From Nitrospirae bacterium JdFR-85 (lineage in GTDB: Bacteria > Nitrospirota > Thermodesulfovibrionia > Thermodesulfovibrionales > JdFR-85), in assembly GCA_002011745.1 (NCBI GenBank), contig MTOU01000037.1, forward strand, positions 1 through 58,536: a DNA stretch of 58,536 bases, given 5' to 3'. Position numbers and translations under genes: made by a program. The notes below the pieces were generated by a model. It did not search any database and had not been told where the DNA came from. It was given only the letters and a program-made list of their open reading frames with translations. This document shows, in pieces, positions 46,569 through 54,746 of the stretch; the stretch's first letter is position 1, and the number at the start of each line of letters is the position of its first letter.

Positions 46569-46895
46569 CTAATATTTTTCAAAACCTGTAACAAAGGGTT
46601 TTGGAGATTCTGTAATCTTCACATAGAAAACTTTTTTTCTTTCGGTGGTAGAAAGGTGGAGTCTGTTTATGGCTATACGCTCTATGTTCTGTAGAGAGGT
46701 AAGCTTCTCCCTCTCCAGTATCAGCCTTCTTTTTTCATCCAACAGTGTCTCCTTAAGCCTCTGATACTGGCCAAGTTCATACTCCATCTTGACAAGATTA
46801 GAGCGGAGCCATACAAGCATAAAGATAAGGATTACTGTTATTAAGGAAAGAAATACTATAGAGAGTTTTGGTAGAAAACCTCCTCTGTACATCAT
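46569..46895 (-). CDS. ftsL: FtsL-like division protein
   Basis: A 108-residue bitopic protein with one membrane helix (about 10-28), then a leucine-rich coiled coil (NLVKMEYELGQYQRLKETLLDEKRRLILEREKL split over residues 31-64). A short tail with AINRLHLSTTERKKVFYVKI follows, the region homologous to FtsL/LtD ends. Sequence conservation in this family is weak; the call rests on size, topology and position between rsmH and ftsI. Its start overlaps the rsmH stop by 4 bp. Confidence 0.85.
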   Translation of the reverse strand: MMYRGGFLPKLSIVFLSLITVILIFMLVWLRSNLVKMEYELGQYQRLKETLLDEKRRLILEREKLTSLQNIERIAINRLHLSTTERKKVFYVKITESPKPFVTGFEKY

Positions 46896-47761
46896 AATCT
46901 CTCCCCTACCCTTAATTTAGCACTCCTGGATGAAGGATTCTCCCTTGTCTCCAGGTGTGAGGGTTTTATGGGCTTTCTGGTAATCCTTTTTAAAATCCCT
47001 CTCTTCTCCATTGAAAGCATAAAGTTCTTCACGATTCTGTCCTCAATGGAATGATAGGAGATGACGCATAACCTCCCACCCTCTTTCAGGACACTCAGAG
47101 CAGCCTCTAACCCCCTCTCAAGTTCCCTTATTTCATCATTTACTACTATTCTCAATGCCTGAAATGTCTTTGTAGCAGGATGTATTCTGCCTCTCCGTCT
47201 GTAAACTCTCTCCACTATTGAAGCAAGTTCTCTACATGTCCTTATTGGTGAACCTTTTCTCTGTGTGACAATAGCCCTTGCTATCGAGGATGCCCTTTTC
47301 TCTTCTCCATATTTTCTAAGGATATCCTCAAGATTTCTCTGACTCCAATGGTTTACTATCTCAAAGGCTGTCAAAGGCTCTTCCCTGTCCATACGCATAT
47401 CCAACGGTGCATCAGAAGAGAAACTAAATCCCCTCTCTTCTGTCTTCAACTGCTCCAACGACACTCCAAGGTCCATCAATACACCATTCACCTTCTCTAC
47501 TCCTCTCTCCATCAAAAGAGACACCATCTCTGAGAATCTACCATGAACCAGTTCTAACCTTTTGTCCTTTACCTCTTCCCGTAGGGACTGCAGTGCCAAA
47601 ACATCCCGATCTATCCCAATCACTCTACAGCCTTCTCCACACCTTTTCAGTATCTCTCTTGTATGCCCGCCTCTTCCAACTGTTGCATCTACATATATCC
47701 CTTCCTTAGCAGTAATTAAATATTCCATCACCTCCTTAAGTAGAACAGGTCTATGTCTCAG
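46892..47761 (-). CDS. rsmH: 16S rRNA (cytosine1402-N4)-methyltransferase (non-AUG start)
   Basis: RsmH methylates N4 of C1402 in 16S rRNA. Conserved blocks are VDATVGRGGHTREIL, GVLMDLGVSLEQL, GFSFSSDAPLDMRMD, PATKTFQALRIVVNDE, and LCVISYHSIEDRIVK. The family's N-terminal HxPVLLKEV is encoded, but upstream of the first GTG/ATG (47731), and no ATG, GTG or TTG precedes it in frame. The frame gives HRPVLLKEVMEYL from CTG at 47761, which overlaps the mraZ stop as CTGA. A rival start is ATT at 47773, 7 nt after GAGGAGG. With CTG the protein has 289 residues. Confidence 0.93.
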   Translation of the reverse strand: MRHRPVLLKEVMEYLITAKEGIYVDATVGRGGHTREILKRCGEGCRVIGIDRDVLALQSLREEVKDKRLELVHGRFSEMVSLLMERGVEKVNGVLMDLGVSLEQLKTEERGFSFSSDAPLDMRMDREEPLTAFEIVNHWSQRNLEDILRKYGEEKRASSIARAIVTQRKGSPIRTCRELASIVERVYRRRGRIHPATKTFQALRIVVNDEIRELERGLEAALSVLKEGGRLCVISYHSIEDRIVKNFMLSMEKRGILKRITRKPIKPSHLETRENPSSRSAKLRVGERL

Positions 47762-48210
47762 AGACCCAGTAATGCAAGTTCCTCCTCATAACTCTCCCTG
47801 TCAACCTTTGCAAGATCCATCTCTTTGTCCCACTCCTCTCTGCTCCAGAGCTCTATCTTGTCGATCTGTCCTACCACAACAATCTCTCCATTGAGACCCG
47901 CATCCTCTCGTAAGGCTGAAGGAACAAGAAGCCTCCCTTGTTTGTCCAGCTCACATTCGTGGGCAGAGGCAACCACCCTCCTCATAACCCACCTTACTGA
48001 TCTTTTCATCTGGGGCAGTTGTCTTACCTTCTCAACAAACCTCTGCCATTCCTCTGCTGGATAAATGAGTAGACATTTATCAAAAGCTGCATTAGTAACA
48101 AATAGCCTTGTGCTGTAGTTGCTCAGTAGGATATTACGAAAGGGGGCTGGTATAATTACCCTGCCCTTGCTATCCACTGAATTATAGTACTTACCCGAAA
48201 ATCCTGGCAC
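47758..48210 (-). CDS. mraZ: transcriptional regulator MraZ
   Basis: MraZ is an AbrB-fold DNA-binding protein that regulates its own operon. The 150-residue protein has two repeats of the family's swapped-hairpin domain: NSVDSKGRVIIPAPFR near the start and CELDKQGRLLVPSALRED near residue 95. The GTG at 48210 is chosen because it follows GTGGAGG by 6 nt and gives the normal N-terminus. A GTG at 48243 would add 11 residues and lie inside the MraZ boxes. It is the first gene of the dcw operon and overlaps rsmH. Confidence 0.95.
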   Translation of the reverse strand: MPGFSGKYYNSVDSKGRVIIPAPFRNILLSNYSTRLFVTNAAFDKCLLIYPAEEWQRFVEKVRQLPQMKRSVRWVMRRVVASAHECELDKQGRLLVPSALREDAGLNGEIVVVGQIDKIELWSREEWDKEMDLAKVDRESYEEELALLGL

Positions 48211-48219
48211 CAGTGCCCT

Positions 48220-48243
48220 CCACTTTCTACCACCTTTTACCAC
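48220..48243 (-). promoter_or_regulatory. three MraZ-box repeats (GTGG every 10 bp) upstream of mraZ
   Basis: On the minus strand GTGG occurs at 48243-48240, 48233-48230 and 48223-48220, exactly 10 bp apart, within the longer repeats GGTGGTAAAA, GGTGGTAGAA and AGTGGAGGGC. MraZ proteins bind three or four direct repeats with this spacing just upstream of their own gene. The last repeat overlaps the Shine-Dalgarno, and the first lies at the predicted transcription start. Confidence 0.8.
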
Positions 48244-48246
48244 CTA

Positions 48247-48275
48247 ATGATAAACCAAAATCGCTTAAAAGTCAA
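48247..48275 (-). promoter_or_regulatory. sigma70 promoter of the dcw operon
   Basis: Reading the minus strand: TTGACT (48275-48270), a 17-bp spacer and TATCAT (48252-48247), placing transcription start near 48240, immediately before the MraZ boxes. This is the only strong promoter I see upstream of the roughly 17.5-kb division cluster. Confidence 0.75.
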
Positions 48276-48278
48276 GAA

Positions 48279-48304
48279 AAAAATTGCTCTCTCGAGCGAT
48301 TTTT
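48279..48304 (-). terminator. intrinsic terminator after gspN
   Basis: On the minus strand AAAAATCGCTC (48304-48294) pairs with GAGCAATTTTT (48289-48279), with one G-U-type mismatch, around a 4-nt loop and followed by further T residues. It separates the gsp operon from the dcw promoter immediately downstream. Confidence 0.7.
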
Positions 48305-48366
48305 CAATATATTGCTGTATGCAGAAGAAGAAACACAATATATTGTGGAGGAATATTAGGACATGC

Positions 48367-49224
48367 CTAATTAATTCTATTAGAGAGGTCTATGTTAAGG
48401 GGTATTACATAGTAACTTTCAGAAATCTTGTATCTTTTAAGAGGATATAGCCCAATCTTGGGGAAATCCTCCTCAGGCATAATCTCAAGCCTCCCTCTAA
48501 ACACACTCCTTTGAATACTGCCTTTCAGCCTACTGTAGATATTTTTACCCTTCATGCTGAGGGAGGTGACCTCAACACCTCTGTCATGTATTTGTAAAAC
48601 ACCCTTCAGTTCCCTGAAAAGACTAAGAGGTATATAGAGATTCTGTTGAATGATGTCTGAAAGTCTCATATCTTTTATCTGTAGAAGCACTATCGCATCT
48701 GATTTTCTATCTCTACCTACACTTAATACTCCCTCAATATCGGCAACTCCTTCTCCCTTCAATCCAATAACCCTGAGTATAGGGAGCCTACCGAGCTGGA
48801 CATCCTCTGCTTCAAACTCCATCTTATAGCCCTCCTTGTCTGCCAGAATGCAAAGCTCTATTTCCCCTTTTTTAGATGGTGTTACAAATCCATTAGTCTC
48901 TATCTCCAATTTCCCAATCAACAGCCTATCCAGTCTTAGTCGGCCTGTTAAATGATAAACACTAAGCAGAACCTTATCTGAAGAAGTATTCTCTCTGAAG
49001 AGCTCAAGCTCTTTTATATAAAATCCAAAAAATAACTTTTTTCTGAATCCTGAGATCTTCAGTACCACATCAACAGGCCTGCTACTAATAGATAATTCTT
49101 TCAATGATACCGCTTTTTCTATTTTATCTGTTATATACTCCTCAGGCACACCTATGTACCAGAGGAGTACCAGCAGAAGTGGCAAAACCATGATAAAAAG
49201 AAGCAATCTAATTAACCACTTCAT
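48367..49224 (-). CDS. gspN: type II secretion system protein GspN-like
   Basis: A 285-residue protein with one N-terminal membrane helix (about 4-25) and a beta-rich periplasmic domain. It ends in a GspN-type segment: LKGVLQIHDRGVEVTSLSMKG and a final IMPEEDFPKIGLYPLKRY. Motif evidence is weak, and the call relies on the position after gspK, gspL and gspM and on overall architecture. It would be an inner-membrane accessory subunit of the secretion machine. Transcription ends at the hairpin 63 bp downstream. Confidence 0.7.
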   Translation of the reverse strand: MKWLIRLLLFIMVLPLLLVLLWYIGVPEEYITDKIEKAVSLKELSISSRPVDVVLKISGFRKKLFFGFYIKELELFRENTSSDKVLLSVYHLTGRLRLDRLLIGKLEIETNGFVTPSKKGEIELCILADKEGYKMEFEAEDVQLGRLPILRVIGLKGEGVADIEGVLSVGRDRKSDAIVLLQIKDMRLSDIIQQNLYIPLSLFRELKGVLQIHDRGVEVTSLSMKGKNIYSRLKGSIQRSVFRGRLEIMPEEDFPKIGLYPLKRYKISESYYVIPLNIDLSNRIN

Positions 49225-49278
49225 GGTTATACCACCACCTCACTTAAAGTAAATATAGTGGTCTCCCTTATAATAATC

Positions 49279-49788
49279 CTATCTATCCTCAACAGTCTCC
49301 AATGCTACAAGTTCTGCCACAACCGAAAGTCTCTGGGGTGAGGAAAACTCTCTACTGAGTCTCAGGTTTCTCACAATAAAGTTCCTATCCTCTGAGTCAA
49401 TATGATAAAGAAGTCTTACCAACTCAGAGATGGTAACCTTCTTCAGTTTCACCTCAAAAGGATAGAGTTTAAAACTACCAGAGTTCCTCAAAGGAAGAGG
49501 CTTTATCAAAAGCACCCTGTCTTTGAGTCCAATACTCTGCAGGACCTCCTCAAGGGCCACAGAAGGGGGGTCCTTTTTTTTGTAAACCCTTTGTCTGTAA
49601 TAATCAAGTCTTTTTTTAATGTTAAGGAACTCTCCAGATAGTTCTTTCATCTCATATAGTCTCTTCTCAAAAACCTCTATTTCGGCCCTTAGGGCCTTAT
49701 AATTAAAAAAAATATAGACATCAAAAAGCAGAATCAAAAGACAGGGGATCAGGAAAATTATTAGTCTTTTATCTAAAACCTTCCTCAT
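49279..49788 (-). CDS. gspM: type II secretion system protein GspM-like (PilO-like)
   Basis: A 169-residue protein with one membrane helix (about 10-28), a coiled coil (ALRAEIEVFEKRLYEMKEL, about 33-51), and a small ferredoxin-like domain. The coil-plus-alpha/beta layout is that of GspM and PilO. It overlaps gspL by 4 bp. In the secretion apparatus GspM partners GspL in the inner-membrane platform. Confidence 0.72.
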   Translation of the reverse strand: MRKVLDKRLIIFLIPCLLILLFDVYIFFNYKALRAEIEVFEKRLYEMKELSGEFLNIKKRLDYYRQRVYKKKDPPSVALEEVLQSIGLKDRVLLIKPLPLRNSGSFKLYPFEVKLKKVTISELVRLLYHIDSEDRNFIVRNLRLSREFSSPQRLSVVAELVALETVEDR

Positions 49789-50822
49789 TCCTTAATCTCC
49801 ATTGTGAATCTAAACAACTCATTTACTCCCTTCTCTGTCTCCATAACTCTAACACTGGGAAACCCCTTCTGCAGAAGGCTCTTTAAATCTTCAAGGTCTT
49901 TTAGTTCTCTGGTCTCACCTTTAATTATAGTTCTTTCTGGTTTTATCTCTATGGAGTTTACCTTCACCGTATCTGTCCAGTTTTTGCTCAACTTTAGAAG
50001 TATATCCAGTGTATCAGGTGAATCTATCGTCCTAAGTGTCTCTCTCATCTGTTTAAGGGTTGCCTTCATCTGATACAGAGGAGCTACCACCTTTGAGGAA
50101 GGCATCAACTCTTTATAGGTCTTGGTAATATGGCTGTTAAGGGAATCTCTGTATCTCGACTCTTTATAGTAGAGGATGAAGAGATTAATTCCTATAAAGA
50201 AGAGGACCAAAAATACCAATATCAGGGCACGGGCCATAAACTTAAGAAGTGATTCTCTCTTCTGCTGCATACCCACAGAGGCTGCCAGAAAATCTATATC
50301 CCCTTCTTTCATCTCTTTCATCATTAGCCTCTTCCTCTCCTCCTCCAGCACCTTACCTTCAGAAAGGGGCATCTTGTCTGGATTCTCTGAAAGATATCTA
50401 AACACCAGAGAGGTGACTCTCGAGACCTCTATACCTCTCTGCTTGAGCCACTGAACCTTCTGCAGAAGGTCTTCCTTCTTCAGAAAGCCTACAAGGACTG
50501 CGCTATCTTCAGACATCTCATCCTTCTGTAATACTCTTGCCTGAAACACAAACTCCTCTGGTTTCAAAAGTGTAAACCCACTTAATTCAAAGGGGACAAC
50601 CCTGTCTATTTTATCTTTATCCTTGAAGGGGAGTTTTAGAATCCTGAAACTGAGCATCCAGGAAGGCAGATTCAGGATAAACTCCTTCACATCTGGTGGC
50701 TTCTTGAATTCTCTTTTATGGAAAGTATGCTCACCCTCGAGGATGATCTCTCCTCTTTTATGGCTCAATATAGAGAGTCTTATAGTATCTTCGTCTATCT
50801 CTTCTATAAATCCTGTCTTCAT
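49785..50822 (-). CDS. gspL: type II secretion system protein GspL-like (PilM/PilN-like)
   Basis: A 345-residue protein with an N-terminal actin-like domain that is shorter than usual (about 1-190; LPSWMLSFRILKLPFKDKDKIDRVVPFEL is split over residues 51-79). A membrane helix follows (about 198-220), then a periplasmic PilN-like domain with TDTVKVNSIEIKPERTIIKGETRELKDLE. GspL links the secretion ATPase GspE to the membrane platform. It overlaps gspK by 1 bp and gspM by 4 bp. gspE and the secretin are not in the window. Confidence 0.75.
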   Translation of the reverse strand: MKTGFIEEIDEDTIRLSILSHKRGEIILEGEHTFHKREFKKPPDVKEFILNLPSWMLSFRILKLPFKDKDKIDRVVPFELSGFTLLKPEEFVFQARVLQKDEMSEDSAVLVGFLKKEDLLQKVQWLKQRGIEVSRVTSLVFRYLSENPDKMPLSEGKVLEEERKRLMMKEMKEGDIDFLAASVGMQQKRESLLKFMARALILVFLVLFFIGINLFILYYKESRYRDSLNSHITKTYKELMPSSKVVAPLYQMKATLKQMRETLRTIDSPDTLDILLKLSKNWTDTVKVNSIEIKPERTIIKGETRELKDLEDLKSLLQKGFPSVRVMETEKGVNELFRFTMEIKE

Positions 50823-51715
50823 CAGTTTACCCTGTAAAATAATACTCTGCTGTTGTCAATATCTACAATCTCCTCTACAGTAGATTTAAGACTCCCATTT
50901 GTAGCAGTAACAATAATCCTGAAAAACCCGCTTCTCACAGCTATAAGAGGCGATATCTCTGCATATACCTTCTCAAATCCTGAAATATTCTTTATCTGTT
51001 CAGGTCTCTCAAAGGGTGATTCTTTTCTGTAAAGGATAACATTTTCAGCCATTGAACTGTCTATCTCCTCATGAAGGGCCATTATCACCTCTTTGGGGGC
51101 CGTATTTATGTTAATCTTGTCAGATACTCCAGATCTATCATAGTATGCACTTAAATAGGGAATCAGCTTTTGAAGTGTCTCTGGAGTTATACCTTTTATA
51201 TACTGTAGTTCTCCAATACTATAAAGAGGGGCGTTTTTTGCCCCTTCTTCAGAACCTGTTAGCCTTTCTGTAGAGTCCCTGTCTATCCAATCAAGTACCC
51301 TGTCCACAATGCTCTCCTCCACCTGAAGCACATCACAGAGCCTTCTGAAGAGAGAGATAACCCTTTGATTGTCTGAACCATTTGGATATATGAGACGATT
51401 AAGATTTATCTTTGCCTGTTCATCTCTGATTCTTATCAAGATACTCTCTTCATCAGACACAGGCACGGGAAATGACAGTTCCTCTGGATAGGTATATGTC
51501 TGAGACTCATGTAGAGACGAGACTGCATGAACCGCCACATCTGTTGCCGATTCTGCCATTACTGTGAGTGCTTGCATCTCTTTCCAGTTTTCTGTCATTG
51601 ATACTGACGTGTAGGTCTCATAGGCAAATTCACTAACTAAGGCCACAAGAAGTACAAGTATCAGCAAGACTACTACAAGCACAAGGCCGCTGTCTCTTCT
51701 ATCACAAAATGACAT
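50822..51715 (-). CDS. gspK: type II secretion system minor pseudopilin GspK
   Basis: GspK is the large minor pseudopilin that caps the pseudopilus. The 297-residue protein has a pseudopilin N-terminus (RRDSGLVLVVVLLILVLLVALVSEFAYE) in which the processing glycine is followed by a hydrophobic helix. The two-part globular domain includes EQAKINLNRL, DWIDRDST, and DKININTAPKEVIMALH (a helix-hairpin-helix-like patch). It starts the gspK-L-M-N operon, 2 bp after the EndoQ-like gene, so the secretion genes may share its transcript. Confidence 0.85.
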   Translation of the reverse strand: MSFCDRRDSGLVLVVVLLILVLLVALVSEFAYETYTSVSMTENWKEMQALTVMAESATDVAVHAVSSLHESQTYTYPEELSFPVPVSDEESILIRIRDEQAKINLNRLIYPNGSDNQRVISLFRRLCDVLQVEESIVDRVLDWIDRDSTERLTGSEEGAKNAPLYSIGELQYIKGITPETLQKLIPYLSAYYDRSGVSDKININTAPKEVIMALHEEIDSSMAENVILYRKESPFERPEQIKNISGFEKVYAEISPLIAVRSGFFRIIVTATNGSLKSTVEEIVDIDNSRVLFYRVN

Positions 51716-51717
51716 TT

Positions 51718-52983
51718 TCAGAACAACAGCGTTTGACCCTTAATCTCTGCAACCTCCAGGGGCTCGAAGATGCTGATCTTTCCGTACTCTCCGTCATAAC
51801 CAGGACTTATATTCACCTTTCCATCCCTCACCCTCTTTATCCCCTCTGCCACTATCTCCCCTGCTGTATTCCTTATCATCTCAATATCGGCATCCATTAA
51901 AACACTAAACTCTGTTCCAAGCTCTGAGAGAATCTTCATATACAACTCCGAAACTTTCTTTGTATTAACACCCACTTTAAGTGCCTCTGCCAGTATCTCC
52001 TGCAACGGTATCAGTGAATAGAATGGTTTTGCAGAGGGTGGTCTGCTGGTGTCAGGCCTGTCAGCAAGGGATATCACTCTGTGCATCACTCCCACGGTAA
52101 TCTCTCCACCACAGACAGGACATCTATAGTTGTGTTTCATTGATTCCTCTGGAGACAGACAGACCTTACATGCCCTATGCCCATCATAGTGGTATTTCCC
52201 CTCTTCAGGAAAGAACTCTATAGTGCCAAATAGCCCATTCCCTGTCTTTATAGCATTGAACAGTCCCTTGTAGGAGAACTCAGCCTCAAAGATGTTTGCC
52301 TCTCTACCGATCTTTGAGGGTGAATGGGCATCAGAGTTGGAGACCAGTCTAACAGTATCCAGCTCACTCAATCGCCAGTTCATAGGTGGGTCTGAACTGA
52401 GACCTGTCTCAATTGCATACACCCTATCAGTGAGTTCTTCAAAACACTCACTTAGGCTATCAAATCCAGAGAATGCTCCATACAGGGAGAAGTGGGGAGT
52501 CCATGCATGGGCAGGAATGACAATCGCCTCTTCAGATGTATCAAGCACCATCCTGAGAAGTTCTTTTGCATCAAGGCCAATGATTGGTCTACCATCGGCG
52601 CTGATGTTACCAATCTGGGAGAGTCTCCTATTAAGGATGGCAGCATCCTCAAGGGTTGGAACAATCACAAGCAGATGAATCTTTCTGGTCTTTTTGTTCT
52701 TTGAATAGATACAACTTATTTCTGTAGTTGGTACAAAGTACACATCAGACTCACAACTCAAGGGTACCCCCTCTACTTCTGAGTTCAGTCTATAAAAGCC
52801 ATTGTCCGTAAGCTCCAGTTTTTCTCTCAACTCCTTGAACCATGCAGGATGGGTGAAGTCTCCAGTGCCTATCAGTTTTATACCCTTCAGTTGTGACCAG
52901 TAGGATATCCCCTCAAGGGTCATATCCTTGCTTGTTGCCCTTGAGTAAGGAGAATGAATATGCAGATCAGCAATATACCTCAT
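51718..52983 (-). CDS. endonuclease Q-family protein (PHP domain plus zinc ribbon)
   Basis: The 421-residue protein has an N-terminal PHP metallo-hydrolase domain: DLHIHSPYSRATS, GTGDFTHPAWF, PTTEISCIYS, and NSDAHSPSKIGREAN. A zinc ribbon (CKVCLSPEES and CPVCGG, about residues 265-285) and a C-terminal extension follow. This is the architecture of EndoQ, first described in Pyrococcus, which cuts DNA 5' to uracil, hypoxanthine or abasic sites. The length matches (about 424 in Pyrococcus). Its presence with an archaeal-type PolB suggests shared handling of deaminated bases. It is 2 bp upstream of gspK. Confidence 0.85.
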   Translation of the reverse strand: MRYIADLHIHSPYSRATSKDMTLEGISYWSQLKGIKLIGTGDFTHPAWFKELREKLELTDNGFYRLNSEVEGVPLSCESDVYFVPTTEISCIYSKNKKTRKIHLLVIVPTLEDAAILNRRLSQIGNISADGRPIIGLDAKELLRMVLDTSEEAIVIPAHAWTPHFSLYGAFSGFDSLSECFEELTDRVYAIETGLSSDPPMNWRLSELDTVRLVSNSDAHSPSKIGREANIFEAEFSYKGLFNAIKTGNGLFGTIEFFPEEGKYHYDGHRACKVCLSPEESMKHNYRCPVCGGEITVGVMHRVISLADRPDTSRPPSAKPFYSLIPLQEILAEALKVGVNTKKVSELYMKILSELGTEFSVLMDADIEMIRNTAGEIVAEGIKRVRDGKVNISPGYDGEYGKISIFEPLEVAEIKGQTLLF

Positions 52984-53498
52984 CCTCCAAACCTCTCTCT
53001 ATGTATCTTTGATTCATCATATTCAGTATCAGAATGTTCAGGCAACTGATGGGCAGGATATCCTATAGGCATCATACACTGAATCCTATAACCTTCAGGG
53101 ACTCCGAGGAGTTCTTTTACATAGGCCTCTGCATTACCGTGGGGCCCCTCTGCATCCGCTATCTGGACAAAACAACTACCGAGGCCTTGATTGACAGCCT
53201 CAAGATGGATATGCTCGGCACAGATAGAGGAGTCCTCTTTGAATCGTCTTCCCTTTGTTGTATCATAGACTATCACAATCACCACAGGTGCATTCTTCAC
53301 AAATGTAGCATAGGGGGTTGCCTCAGAAAGAGCAGTCTTTGTCTTAGGGTCTTTTACTATTATAAACTCCCAGGGTCTTCTCCCCCATGAGGTAGGAGCA
53401 AACATTGCTGCTTTAAGGATCTCTTTTAGTTTTTCCTCCTCTACCTCTCTACTTAGATAAGCTCTAATACTTCTTCTCTTTCTGATCACCTCGATCAT
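52980..53498 (-). CDS. nitroreductase-family FMN oxidoreductase
   Basis: A 172-residue member of the nitroreductase superfamily: EVIRKRRSIRAYLSREVEEE, the FMN-binding APTSWGRRPWEFIIVKD, and the C-terminal GLGSCFVQI and MMPIGYPAHQLPEH. It is distinct from the other family member at 16460. The substrate is unknown. It overlaps the EndoQ-like gene by 4 bp, which may reflect cotranscription rather than a shared pathway. Confidence 0.87.
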   Translation of the reverse strand: MIEVIRKRRSIRAYLSREVEEEKLKEILKAAMFAPTSWGRRPWEFIIVKDPKTKTALSEATPYATFVKNAPVVIVIVYDTTKGRRFKEDSSICAEHIHLEAVNQGLGSCFVQIADAEGPHGNAEAYVKELLGVPEGYRIQCMMPIGYPAHQLPEHSDTEYDESKIHRERFGG

Positions 53499-53567
53499 AA
53501 TAAACTCCTCCCATCCAGAATTTATCCTAAATAGTTTCGTACATCAAGGGGGTATTTTTCAACTACA

Positions 53568-54668
53568 CTAAGACTGCAACAGATGTATATTACCTATACG
53601 CACATTCCTCAAACCCTCTTCTTTTGCCACCTGTAGACACCTGTAGGCAAGGGCTCTGGATGTAAGAGGAAGATCATCCATATAGAAGTGTCGATAAAAT
53701 GCAAGGAGGCTGTAAGGTATATTGGGATTAAGTGAAGCAATAAAGCGGGCAATCCCTCTAACCTCTTCCTCATCAATATACCCCGGAACTAAGAGCGTAC
53801 TTGCCACAAGAAGGGGAGGTTCAGTTCTTTGAGAAATCTTCTCTGCAACAAGGGCAAAATTTTCAAGAGTTCTCTGGTTAGTGACACCTGTAAGGGCAAT
53901 ATGCAACCTCTCATCCCATGCCTTGAGATCAAACTTTATAGTACCTCCTGTAGTGAGGGATAGTTCTATCATCTCTTTAAGGAGTGTCTTATTCATTGTA
54001 CCATTTGTCTCCCAGCAAACCCTCAGGACCCTGTCGGGATTATTTTTTAGTGCCATTCTTGATGCCTTCAGGGCGAAGGGTAGTTGAGGAGTAGGGTCAC
54101 CACCAAAATAACATATACAGGTTGTACTTTTATCTACGGCTTTGACCAGGGACTCTACAGGAATGGTGATATCTACAAGGGTCTGTTCTCTGAAGTGCCA
54201 GTTCTGACAATAGAGACAATTGAAGGTACAGGCATGGAAAAATACAGCAAGATTAGTGTGTCCATACTCGGGTCCTCTCCTGCATGCATACAGGGGATAG
54301 CCTGAGCCGGTTCCACCAGCACAGACCCAGTCTGCCACACAGTTTGTAGGTAGAGGATCATGATACCAAGAAAGTTTACCCCTCTCGGAACTTACTCCAA
54401 CAATCTGACCATTCAGATTCTTCCGCAATCCACAGTATCCAAGGCCACCCTCAGGGATAACACATTCATTCACACATATATTACACCTCTTTCCATCTTC
54501 TGCCTTGGGAGGTATTTCAGGGAGTCCAAAGGCCCTTCTGCTTCTTTTGTGTGCCTGAAGAGCAAAATCCAGGGCTTTCTCAGGGGTCCTTCTTATACAC
54601 TCAAGACATACTCCAATCTGTTGAGAAATAAACAGAGAAGTAGTCTTACAAACACTGCATGTAGCCAT
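53568..54668 (-). CDS. radical SAM protein with N-terminal cysteine-rich domain (PflA-like)
   Basis: The 366-residue protein opens with a zinc-ribbon-like CSVC...CLEC pair. A second cysteine set follows (CNICVNECVIPEGGLGYCGLRKN, about residues 62-84), then the radical SAM cluster motif CTFNCLYC in FFHACTFNCLYCQNWHFR. It also shows FGGDPTPQ and a C-terminal barrel. It resembles pyruvate-formate-lyase activating-enzyme relatives of unknown target. The ATG at 54668 is preferred; a TTG at 54692 would run into the upstream terminator. Confidence 0.85.
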   Translation of the reverse strand: MATCSVCKTTSLFISQQIGVCLECIRRTPEKALDFALQAHKRSRRAFGLPEIPPKAEDGKRCNICVNECVIPEGGLGYCGLRKNLNGQIVGVSSERGKLSWYHDPLPTNCVADWVCAGGTGSGYPLYACRRGPEYGHTNLAVFFHACTFNCLYCQNWHFREQTLVDITIPVESLVKAVDKSTTCICYFGGDPTPQLPFALKASRMALKNNPDRVLRVCWETNGTMNKTLLKEMIELSLTTGGTIKFDLKAWDERLHIALTGVTNQRTLENFALVAEKISQRTEPPLLVASTLLVPGYIDEEEVRGIARFIASLNPNIPYSLLAFYRHFYMDDLPLTSRALAYRCLQVAKEEGLRNVRIGNIHLLQS

Positions 54669-54690
54669 TGTCCTGACTACATTATCTAAC

Positions 54691-54718
54691 AAAAAAAGAG
54701 GGGTTGTAAAGACCCCTC
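54691..54718 (-). terminator. intrinsic terminator after the carbonic anhydrase gene
   Basis: On the minus strand GAGGGGT (54718-54712) pairs with ACCCCTC (54704-54698) around a 7-nt loop and is followed by seven T residues. It ends carbonic anhydrase transcription just before the radical SAM start. Confidence 0.85.
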
Positions 54719-54746
54719 AACACTTGATTACTATAATATTAATTTC

